64,000 bases of DNA from Tremella fuciformis (lineage: Eukaryota; Basidiomycota; Tremellomycetes; Tremellales; Tremellaceae), in NCBI GenBank assembly GCA_032768795.1, contig CP136497.1, forward strand, positions 126,501-190,500. The letters are read 5' to 3'. The translations under genes and the position numbers were made by a program. The notes under the pieces were generated by a model. It was given only the letters and a program-made list of their open reading frames with translations, was not told where the DNA came from and ran no database searches. Numbering within the stretch: the stretch's first letter is position 1; every line of letters starts with the position of its first letter. This document shows positions 55,301 to 64,000 of this stretch, in pieces.

Positions 55301-55436
55301 GCGGTGAAGGAAAGGGGAAGAGGACCTGTGTTGAAAGCGTCCAGAGTGCCAGCGCAGCCACGCCTGCCACTAGCAGTGTCGCCTTGAACGGGCGACGCTT
55401 CTGCTCGTCGCTCTCAAGGTAGATTGGGCCTGCCAT
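52384..55436 (-). CDS. Membrane-anchored metal-dependent amidohydrolase
   Basis: It starts at 55436 (MAGPIYLESDEQKRRPF) and has one N-terminal membrane segment at residues about 20-42 (TLLVAGVAALALWTLSTQVL), so it is probably a type II membrane or secretory-pathway protein. The composite beta-domain typical of the superfamily follows (VIRNASVIDGTGVRLGAKDL; EVDLEGRFLTPGIV), and then the metal-binding HxH in DMHSHVGG. Further catalytic-barrel stretches are VNVNVHCYKTEDIE, NITALHHASETYRMVETLKK, VSYVSDHPALNGQFPMREAA and ADLVVWDDHPL (the return of the beta domain). A second, unusually long C-terminal part (53200-52384) continues in frame through introns (DVHVSHAHYALTTAGIHVKI; LDWEQRRCHHGVPLEETTSV) and ends FDVLPWDPVAL. 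The substrate is unknown; imidazolonepropionase- or peptidase-like activities are candidates. Confidence 0.82.
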
Positions 55437-55775
55437 TGTCGATGCATGTGACTATACCACGCGCCGAGGCGTCTCAACTAAATGCCAGCACCGAAATCCG
55501 TCCGTCTGTCACTGCTCGCGTAGCTCCCCAGGCCCAAATGAACCAGGAAGGCTTAAGCGAGGTTAGGCTTGGGGGCTCGCGTAGCGTGCGTATGGGCGTG
55601 ACGCCATCGGAAATGACCGTCCGCCCAACTTTTTTCGATCGTTGCCTTTGACGCGAGCGCCGAGTGGGCGAGCATGCATTAGGGCCCGCGCCTAGCTCTG
55701 TCGCAGGTCGTCAGACCGCCAGACAAGACGCACTCACTTGACCTCTGTCAGTCAGCGAGCGACGCCAAAGTAGTC
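55437..55775. promoter_or_regulatory. Divergent intergenic region, amidohydrolase / MFS transporter
   Basis: 339 bases between divergent start codons. It contains a T-run at 55629-55634. No specific operator was recognised. Confidence 0.45.
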
Positions 55776-57255
55776 ATGGCCCGAGGCGATGTCGACGAGC
55801 GCACGCCGCTGCTCGACGATGAGCAGAAGAAAGAGGTCACGCCCCTGCCTATGGCCCAGTTCCTCCTCATTTGCTTCTTGCGGGTGGCCGAGCCTGTCGC
55901 TTTTGTCGTCTGCTTCCCTTTTGTCAATCAGATGTTACTGGACCTGAAGGTCGTGGAAGATCCAAAGCAGGTCGGATTCTACGCGGGTCTCGTGAGTCCC
56001 CTTGGCGAGCGGGGGGTCACACGAGCTGATGGGCTAGATTGAGTCGATCTTCTCTGTCGCGCAGCTTGTAACGGTCTTCCATTGGGGCCAACTGAGCGAC
56101 CGCTTCGGACGCAAACCGATTCTCATCATCGGCTGTTTGGGATCAGCGATCTCTGGGATCTCTTTCGGCTTTAGCACATCCTTCGCCATGATGGTAGCGA
56201 CGAGAAGCATAGCGGGTCTGATGAACGGCAATGTAGTCGTCATCAAGTCCATGCTGTAGGTCTCATGGAGTGGTAACGAGATCCCAGCTCACTGCAGTGC
56301 CGAGATCACCGACGAGACCAACGCGTCGAAAGCCTTCGCCGTCTTCCCCCTCCTCTACTCGATAGGCACGATCATAGCCTCTATCCTAGGAGGATCCCTC
56401 GTCTCTTTCCCTAGTGAACACGAGACCTTTCGTCGCCTCTTCCCCATCTTCACCACATACCCTTACCTCCTCCCCTGCCTGCTGGCCGGTATCTTTCCCC
56501 TCATCTCCGGCGGTCTGGCTGTCCTCTTCCTCAAGGAGACTCTTGAGCGACCAGACCCGGACAAGATCAGCACCGAGCCCGAGGAGCAACTTCACACGGC
56601 CAGAGAACTTCTGACTACGGCCGTCAAGAAGATGCTGCTCAACTTTGGCATCCTCGCCCTTCAATCCACTGCGCTTATGGGGCTCATCCCACTGTACTGC
56701 TTTACGCCAATCAAGGACGGCGGGCTGGGCTTCGGGGAAGGCAATATTGGCAAAGCGCTTTCGATCCGTGCGGTCGCCACTATAGTGGTGCAGATCGTCG
56801 GGTTCCCCTATCTACAACGGCGCGTTGGCACCATGCGTCTCTATCGACTCCTCATGGCGCTCTTCATTCCGACGTTCGTGATGATGCCTCTCATCAACGT
56901 CGTTGCCAGACTCGGTCAGCCGGTATGGGTCTGGGTCGGGCTTGTTGTTACCTTGTTGACGGGTGCGACCGCCAACATGGCATTCTGTGAGTCTAACGCT
57001 CGACTCGAATGGCAAAGCTCATGGCTAGCTTGCAATATGCTGCTCGTCAATGAGGCGGCACCGAATCGGCGGTCATTGGGAGCCATAAACGGTATGGCCC
57101 AAGTGGTCGCTTCTGCCATGCGAGCTGTAGGGCCTGGGGCCGCTACGACGCTTTTTGCCCTCTCGGTCGACCAGCATATCTTGGGCGGTAACCTGATCTG
57201 GGTGTGTCTGACGCTCTGCGCAGTCTGTGGAGCCTTCGCGTCTATGTCAATGTAG
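55776..57255 (+). CDS. MFS transporter (ZIFL/YCR023C-like group)
   Basis: It starts at 55776 (MARGDVDERTPLLDDEQKK), with the RTPLL motif common at the N-terminus of this group. Membrane segments follow, with motif A GQLSDRFGRKPIL after TM2 and a central loop (FLKETLERPDPDKISTEPEE). Introns are at about 55994 (GTGAGTCCCC...GGCTAG), about 56257 and about 56986 (GTGAGTCTAA...GGCTAG, giving MAFSCNMLLVNEAAP). The C-terminal half (AINGMAQVVASAMRAVGPGA) is typical. The stop is TAG 57253-57255. The substrate is not predictable. It is divergent from the amidohydrolase, so it may handle a related compound. Confidence 0.88.
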
Positions 57256-57350
57256 TACAGTCCATATCCGAGTACAGTGCAGCCACAGTCACCTTTCGAG
57301 TCAAGAATACACAATGCATATCTCCGGCACATCCCCAGGCTCCCTCTGGT

Positions 57351-59216
57351 TTATGCCATCGCATCCAGTCGCATGATAAGGGCTAGTGGTCAGCGCTTGC
57401 TCAGCAGGACCTGCACTGGAGACTCACAGTAGTATAGCTTGATGCCTTCAATGTGCGAAGTAAACTTCAGTCGCTCATTGACTGTATGAGCATTAAGTCG
57501 CGTGCCGATTCGCGCGGGCGACCAGCGGAAGATCGAGTCAGAGAGGTTCCAATAATGCCTCGTGTCCGTATTCGAGGTCGCTATCGACGGCGAGGCCACG
57601 GTTTCTGGGCCGAAAGTGGTCCGGATGGCTGAAGACAATGCCGCCCATGCCTCGCCTTTGGTCGAGGTGAGAGGACTAGGCTCTGAGGAGTGTAGCACAA
57701 TCAGTTCCACCTGGCCGCCTTTACCCTCCGCCCCGTTGAAGGCCAAGTCGTACTGCTTGGCGACGGCCTCGACCACTCCAGTAACAAGTGCGACATGTTC
57801 ACTGGCGCTTTGTCCAGGCTGCGATGAGCTTGACTCCAAGTGTAAACAAGGAGACTGACCCTGATGCGCGAATTAAACACGACTGAGGCTTCTTCGGGCA
57901 GAGCGTTACTCTTGATACCCCCGTGAACAACAGTGGCAGCCTTGCTGGTCTGTATCATGTATCTCGTGTTGAGGCTCTGATTCGCCGCATACTCGGCCAG
58001 TAGCTCCAAGTCGCCCCGCTCCAGAGCAGCAGGTAGCCATGACGGGACCATGCTCCGACGTCCGTGCTCAGCGACGCAGGTGAGATATTGGTGATACGGA
58101 GTGCCCTCGGCGAGGACCGGGTGGTACAGTGGGGCATCCTCCAGGGCGACGATGAACCTGGCCAAATAGCCGATCGACGTATGCGCAGCTGGGACAGAAG
58201 AGTGACCACCAGCAGCTTTGACCTTTATGGAAAGATCCGCATAGCCTACAGTAAGACAAATCCTTTCCTCTAAAGGAGTGACCCACCCTTCTCTGCCAAT
58301 GCGGGCAGGGCCATGAGCGTGCCGAACTCGTCGTTGAGACCGTTTCCTCCCTCATCGAGGATCAACTCGATGCCGTTCTTGCCATATCTCTCCTCGAGGA
58401 GAGTAGCTATACGGGTGGCGCCGTAGAGACCCGACGCCTCTTCGTCCTGCCCGAACGCGAGGATGATCGTGCGCCGAGGCTTGAACCCAGTCTCGATCAA
58501 GCGCTCGAGGACGGACAAAAGACCAATCACGTTGTTCTTGCAGTCCGAGCTGCCCCTCCCCCACAGCCATTCCTGCTTGTCAGACGCGATTGTCAGGGCT
58601 AGTCTGACTCACGCCGTCAAAGTGGCCCTCGAACGGCGGGTAGACCCATTGGTCCAATGCTAGTGAGGCGACAACGACGTCTTGGTGGCCAGTAAGCATG
58701 ATTGGCTTGGCGTCTGTGCTTCCTTCAAAGGTGTACACCAGCGAGTAGCCTCCGACTAGCTCGAGCTTGGTGTTCTTATGCCTTCCGACTCAGTACACTT
58801 GTCGTTGTAGGACAGCGGTGCACGACCTACACTAAAGGATACGTCTGTCTCAGATACTCATGGAACGGTGGAAATGTGTCCCAGCGCGGGTCCGTGCCCA
58901 CCAAAGGATCCACCATGTCATCATACATCTGTGTCGGTTGCTGAACAGCCCCAATCAGACGCTGCAGAGTCGTGTTCTTGAAGTGGTCCGTGTCGAAATA
59001 CTCTGTGCCCGGGACTGGTGGCAGGTATGGCTGTTGCGGGCATTGCGCCGGCTTGGCCAACGGATATTGCCTGGCTGCAGCAAGGCCGAGCAAGGTGACC
59101 AGCAGCGCGGTGAGCATGGCGTCGATGTCAGTGATGTCGGTGAGCAACTCCCTCCCCTCTGCATGCTCATCTCGTCGGCGTGACAGCTGCTCGACATGAT
59201 GGTTCAAAGTCACCAT
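57351..59216 (-). CDS. Carboxypeptidase S-like M20 metallopeptidase (Gly-X carboxypeptidase)
   Basis: A zinc peptidase that removes the last residue from short peptides; yeast Cps1 is delivered to the vacuole with an N-terminal anchor. The first ATG (59216) gives a polar tail and then a hydrophobic segment MLTALLVTLLGLAAA, matching the Cps1 layout; the inner ATG at 59117 would instead give a signal peptide. Zinc and catalytic motifs are TGHQDVV, WGRGSSDCKNN and AFGQDEEASGLYGA. The dimerisation domain starts near SIKVKAAGGHSSVPAAHTS, and ATSNTDTRHYWNLSD is conserved in the family. The final intron (GTGAGTCTCC...CCACTAG) joins LYY to SLIMRLDAMA with stop TAA 57351-57353. Confidence 0.9.
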
Positions 59217-59360
59217 TTGGCGAGGCAAACGCCACCCCTCCCCTTTGGACAATTGGCGATATCCCTGACGCCAAATTGCCGACCATCACCCTCGGTCTAG
59301 GTCCAGGTCCAACCACGTCGTGCCCTTTTTCGATTCACCTTTCCTCCTTGGGCCACCAAC
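59217..59360. promoter_or_regulatory. Compact bidirectional promoter, carboxypeptidase S / regulator
   Basis: Only 144 bases separate the two divergent start codons (243 if the inner peptidase ATG is used). Both promoters must overlap here, so co-regulation or autoregulation by the zinc-cluster protein is plausible. Confidence 0.5.
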
Positions 59361-61293
59361 ATGAGTCGTCGGCGAAGCAGTGAGGCATCTCCCGCTGGCA
59401 CGTCCAGCTCGGCGAGCAGATCGAACAATGTGAGGAATCAAGCGGGCTACAAGCGACGCAAGGACGGTGAGTCGCGAGCGTCTGGTCGCCAGGAGGGTGA
59501 GACGCTCACCCGAGCAAGGATGCTTGACGTGCCGCTCGCGAAGGGTCGGCTGCGGACGCGAGAGGCCGCAATGCAGCGCCTGTAGCAGGCTATCGCTCGT
59601 GTGCGAGTGGCCAGACGAGCCCATGCCCCCTCCACCGCCTGCGGTGGCTCCGCTCCCCCCTCCCCTCCCTCCGCCTGCGCATCCTCACCACCAGCAGCAC
59701 CCACTCCCGCACCAACACGTCCAGCACCCACCTCAATCCCAGTCTTTCCTCCCACTGCCCATCCCCACGCCTCCCCCTCCGCCGCCTCCCCCTCCACAAG
59801 CTCACGATACGACCAGCTCCGGCTCGGACTTGTTCGCGACGTGGCCCACGCAGCAATCTACAGATGGCTTTGACCTTGACTTTTTCTCGGGGTTCTTCGG
59901 CGCCGAGGTGCTCGACTTTGACCTCACGGCCGAGCCGAGCGTTCTGCCCGTCGTCACCCTCCAACAGCCCATCCCCCTCCCGCAGATCCCACCAGCCCCG
60001 CCCATATCGGAGATACGCACCCCGGTGACGACATCACTTGATGATATCCCGTTCATATCCCACTTCCTCGAGTCTATTGCTCAAACGGCCAAGGTCCGGG
60101 ATGTGAGTCTGTCCCTCGTAGAAACCGCTTATCTCGTTGACGCGTAGACATCCTTGAAGAACCACTACCTTGGCTTGTTCGCAGCCTCACTGGCCTACCC
60201 TCCGTTGTATGCAGGCATCCTCGCATGGTCCGCTTGGCACTGGGCGCATATAGGTTCCAGCGGAGACTCGCGTCAAAATGAGCTCGTGGAGTACAGCCGG
60301 AGGAAACGCAACGAGTGCAGCCACCTGTTGACGACATCCATCACGGAAAGCATGGGCAGAAACTACCCACCATCCGACCTGGAAGTTCTACTCTCCACCA
60401 TTGTCATCCACTGCAACTACGAGATCATCACCGGTTGCGCGCCTGGTTCCATCCATGGACTGCTCAAGCTCGCTCGTACGCTGGTGGCGCCAACCGGGCG
60501 CGGCATACCGGATCAGCTCACCCCTCTCGCCCAGCGCGCTGCCGCCATCCTCAGCTCTTACGATGTCCGGGCGTCCCTTTTCGGCTTGAGCACTGCAGAG
60601 TACACTATTCAGTTGACCGATCGTCTATTCAGCGGCACCGGATCTCCCATCCCTACGCCCAGCCTGTCAAGCTGGTCAAACGGGTCCGCCACGCTGCTCC
60701 GCCTCAACAGGCTCTACGCCCAGACCATCCGCATCGAGCGAGACTACAAAGACGGCAAGCAAAGGGGAGACGCAAAACTCAGCATCTCCGCCCTGCATCG
60801 GGGCACCGAGCTGTACGGGCATCTCGAGGGTCTGGCGGCGGTCTTTGATCCGCCCGCTCTTGACCAGCTCTCGTCGGCGACGTGGGACCCTTACACCAAA
60901 CCGCCGGCACTGGAGAAGCTTGTATCCCAAGCGTTCCTTGCCTGCCTGTATAACGAGCTGATCATTTACCTCTCCAGGGTACTGGGCGTCCCGACACCCG
61001 AGCGGTCCATCGACCGCATCGTAACGGTCGCGTACAACCTCGCATTGTCGTATGAGGACGTGTCTCAGACCACCTTCCCCCGACAGCTCTTCTTTGCCGC
61101 ACTCGAGACGAGCAAGCCCGAACAGTTCAACTGGGTGGTGGAGAGGCTGGGCGAGCTGTCCCGTTCGGGAGGAGGGGTCAATGTGGACAAGACGCCGAAG
61201 ATGCTGGTCATGTTGCGCAACATGGAGAAGGACGGGGCCAAACAGGATGTGGCCAAGGTCATGGATTCGGCCGAATTTCGCTTCGTGTTGTAA
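59361..61293 (+). CDS. Zn2Cys6 fungal transcription factor with polyproline linker
   Basis: It starts at 59361 (MSRRRSSEASPAGTSSS) and has a Ser/Arg-rich basic N-terminus. An intron at about 59467-59518 (GTGAGTCGCG...GAGCAAG) joins KRRKDG to the zinc cluster CLTCRSRRVGC and CSACSRLSLVC (spacing C-x2-C-x6-C-x6-C-x2-C-x6-C). A long Pro/His/Gln-rich linker follows with runs of up to nine prolines, then an acidic patch (DGFDLDFFSGFFGAEVLDFD) that could be an activation domain. A second intron (about 60103-60148) leads into the regulatory domain (GLFAASLAYPPLYAGILAWS; HCNYEIITGCAPGSIHGLL). The stop is 61291-61293. It may regulate the adjacent peptidase or the permease downstream. Confidence 0.9.
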
Positions 61294-62118
61294 GCGTTAT
61301 CCGCGTATAGTTCGTCGTTGCAGAGTCAGTTGTATGGACACTTGTCGTCAGACCCTTCCCCCCTCCACGCTCGTATCTCTCGGTCCCACTCGCCGACACG
61401 CTGCAGAGTAAATTCTCGCCTGTACATAATTCGCTTTTCTCATGTCTGCCCTATCTTTGGCTTGGCATAGGCTCGCTTCTTGGCATAAACTCGGCTAAGC
61501 AGAAGGGTGTATGCACAGAAAGGTTGGAAGCGCACACGACCGAGGATATCCTAGAAGGAGCATGGAACATCGAGGGAAAATGGTGTGTGTACCATTACCG
61601 CGCACGAGCCATCTCAAAGGAGGGTCCAGGGTGCGTGCGCATAGTCGTCAGTCACTACGTGACTATGAATCTGGGAGCTCTGGTCGCGCTTTCTGGCCTC
61701 GCTCTGGCACCGAGACAGCAGACTCTTCTGCTAAACCCACACTGTGACAAGCGACGGGTTATCTTAGTGCGTTTCACCCCTAACTCCTAAGAGAGGATAG
61801 CAACATTCATTTGCGGAGACGGCCCAAGTTGCTCCTGGGGCGGCCTGCATAGTTAGTCCGACCGCTCTGCTCCTGCCCCGCTCCTCCACGCTGCACCTTA
61901 TCAACCCCCAATTAGTTTCCTCCGCCTCGCTCGCGTACGCCCAAGGTGCGTTCCACATCCTCGCGTAACCGGTCGGTCGGTGGCGCCCACCGGTATCTCG
62001 CCCATCCCGATTTTTCACTCGACACCTTCCGATCCTTTCAGTCGCAACTTATATAGCCTTCTTGCCGACGCGCAATGGGAGCAGCCTGTCCCAGCTGCAG
62101 CTCTCCTCGCGCACCGCC
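61294..62118. promoter_or_regulatory. Long intergenic region upstream of the second permease
   Basis: 825 bases with no supported gene. A TATA-like TTATATAG lies at 62048-62055, about 70 bases before the permease start codon. CTCCT/CGCTC-rich stretches lie between. The open frame near 61524 has no coding signature that I trust. Confidence 0.5.
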
Positions 62119-63856
62119 ATGTCTGCCGCTGCCGCCATCACCCCCGCGCCCGTCGTTGCCGACGATGTCGAGAAGTTCGAGCACGACGCCAAGATTGAGG
62201 GCGTCGACGAGACCTTCACCGAGGAAGAGTCTCGTCGTGTGAGGCGCAAGCTCGACCTGATCGTGCTGCCCATCATGTTCTGCCTGTTCACCCTCACCTT
62301 CATGGACAAGCAGTCTCTCAACTACAGCGCCGTGTGGGGCATCAAGACCGACCTTCACGTGAGCCGTCGCTCCTCCCGTTCGCCAGAGCCAATGCTGACT
62401 ATCTATAGCTCGACAGCAGCCAATATGCTTGGGCGGGTAGTCTGTTCTACTTTGGCTACATGGCGTCCAACTTTGCCTTCACCCCTATCGTCCACCGAGT
62501 GCCCGTGGCCAAGCTCTGCAGTGGCTTGATCTTCGCCTGGTCCATCGTCCTCCTCTGCATGCCCGCCTGCAAGAACTACGGCGGCCTCCTCGTTGTGAGT
62601 AGCCCCCGATTATGCCGTGTCGGGGCTCATGCTAGAACCGCTTCTTCCTCGGTCTGGCAGAGGGCGGCATATCTCCCGCTTTCATCATCCTCACATCCAT
62701 GTTCTACACCCGCCAGGAACAGGCCCTGCGCGCTTCAGTCTGGGTCTCCGGTAACGCCTTTGGCAACATCTTCGGTGGCGTGTTGGGCTACGCCTTCGGT
62801 CTCTCGCACTCTCCTCTGGCCAAGTGGAAGCTCTTCCCCCTCGTCTTCGGCGGCATCTCGTTCGCCTTTGGCTTCCTCTTCCTCTTCATCGTCCCCAGCT
62901 CCGTGCAGGAGGCTCGCTTCCTCAACGACAGCGAGAAGCGCGTGGCCGGTACGTCCACCACTCCAAACTATCCGGCTGCAGCTGATGTCAGTCCTTCGTA
63001 TCCGCGCCAACATGACCGGCACGCACACCGACAAGCACAAGACGAGCGAGATTGTCGAGGCGCTGCTCGACCCCAAGACCTACCTCTTCGGCGCCATGTC
63101 CTTCTTCAACAACCTCCAGGCCTCTGGACCCGGCACCTTCGGCTCGCAGATCGTCAAGAGCTTCGGGTTCTCCACGCTCGACACCACCGTCTTGCAGTCC
63201 ATACCCACCGGCGGCTTCCAGGCCATCTGCGTCCTGCTCTTCGGCTACATCGCCACCCACACCAAGGACAAGAGGTGCGCCCATTATGGTACTGCCAAGT
63301 TCGAGCTGACATCAGGCTTATCCTCATGTTCATCTCCTGCATCCCGCCTATCATCGGCGGCGCCTGCCTCTTCCACTTCCCCAAGACCAACAAGGCGCTC
63401 TTAGCCGCTTACGTCTGCATCTACTCTGGTCCCGCCTTCCGTGAGCTCCCTGTTCTAAGACAGTTGGTGGATTGGGCTCATGTCAGAATCTCTGCAATTT
63501 GGCTTTGTCTCGTCCAACGTTGCCGGGTACACCAAAAAGGCTGTCGTGTCGGCCGTCGTCCTCATCACCTACTCCGTTGCGCAGATCGCCGGTCCCCACT
63601 TCTTCACCGAGCCGCCTTACACCCTTGGCTTCGGCATGATGATGGTCTGCTACGCCGCCTGCATGGCGCTCGCCGCTATCACCTACGTCTACCTCAGGAC
63701 CGAGAACGCCCGTCGCGATCGCGCTGCGCTCGAGGCCCCCAGCGAGGTGGTGGCTGATGAAGAGTGGGCAAAATCTCGGATGTGCACAGAACCAGGCTGA
63801 CCTGCAGGGATCTCACCGACATCCAGCGCAAGGCTACCTTCCGCTACACCTTGTAG
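62119..63856 (+). CDS. MFS permease, allantoate permease (Dal5-like) family
   Basis: It starts at 62119 (MSAAAAITPAPVVADDVEKF). The first membrane segment, KLDLIVLPIMFCLFTLTFMD, carries the family's D-K pair (FMDKQSLNY). Typical stretches follow: GIKTDLHLDSSQYAWAGSLF across the first intron, FFLGLAEGGISPAFIILTSM, SVWVSGNAFGNIFGGVLGYA, TGGFQAICVLLFGYIATHT and SSNVAGYTKKAVVSAVVLI. Five or six introns of 45-60 bases were traced. The last one (about 63768-63810) joins ADEEWA to DLTDIQRKATFRYTL with stop TAG 63854-63856. The last residues match the cytosolic tail usual in the family. It is a paralogue of the permease at 25126 but clearly diverged; it carries organic anions (family knowledge), substrate unknown. 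Confidence 0.92.
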
Positions 63857-64000
63857 ATGGCAAGATTTGAGGAGAAGGGGTGGGGAGATGGGAGTTTGAG
63901 TCGTTTAGTTTGTCCTCGTCCAGTATGAGTTTAGTTTGTCAAGTCGGGTTGTCTTGTATGCCGCCTTGGGATGCATGTCACGTCTGATTATGCTTTGAAT

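Noticed and set aside
61524..61790. Small plus-strand open frame in the intergenic region
   Set aside because: No domain, poor start context and no exon continuation; it is likely a chance frame.
1..64000. CRISPR arrays, bacterial operons, rRNA or tRNA genes
   Set aside because: The window is eukaryotic in structure. No spaced direct repeats, ribosome binding site pattern or clear tRNA B-box context was found by reading, though a covariance search was not possible.

Overview
The window looks like nuclear DNA of a basidiomycete fungus, probably a tremellomycete yeast-like fungus. The signs are dense multi-exon genes with very short introns (about 30-110 bp, GT/AG), many Zn2Cys6 regulators and MFS permeases, and a chromodomain Ty3/gypsy element. 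The order is inferred from gene structure only; species cannot be named.

Layout. (1) 1-9779: a nearly complete, apparently young Ty3/gypsy chromovirus with identical LTR segments, one intact gag-pol frame and an extra spliced sense gene before the 3' LTR. (2) 9780-about 14760: a Ty1/copia element with an intact gag-pol frame, directly abutting the gypsy element. (3) 15073-27307: Zn2Cys6 regulator, 5-oxoprolinase, fructosyl-amine (Amadori) oxidase and an anion permease, which may form a small amino-nitrogen salvage group. (4) 27821-45448: a family of dynamin-like GTPases on the minus strand (one wrecked pseudogene, two intact tandem copies). The pseudogene carries a roughly 2.5 kb foreign block with its own unrecognised multi-exon gene. 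Between pseudogene and intact copies lie a small unknown ORF, a fused coiled-coil/Zn-cluster/ubiquitin-protease-like gene, a decayed partial copy of that gene, and a Gfo/Idh/MocA oxidoreductase. (5) 45869-52186: nitronate monooxygenase, a Zn2Cys6 regulator and a divergently transcribed DHA2-type drug exporter. (6) 52384-63856: membrane-anchored amidohydrolase, an MFS transporter, vacuolar carboxypeptidase S-like peptidase, a Zn2Cys6 regulator and a second allantoate-permease-like transporter.

The genes point to catabolism and transport of nitrogen compounds (5-oxoproline, Amadori compounds, peptides, ureide-like anions, nitroalkanes) under pathway-specific zinc-cluster regulators, next to a fast-changing accessory region (dynamin array, protease-like fusion, retroelements). 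Gene spans are given from start to stop codon. Intron positions were worked out by hand from GT/AG sites and frame continuity. No RNA gene or CRISPR array was recognised.
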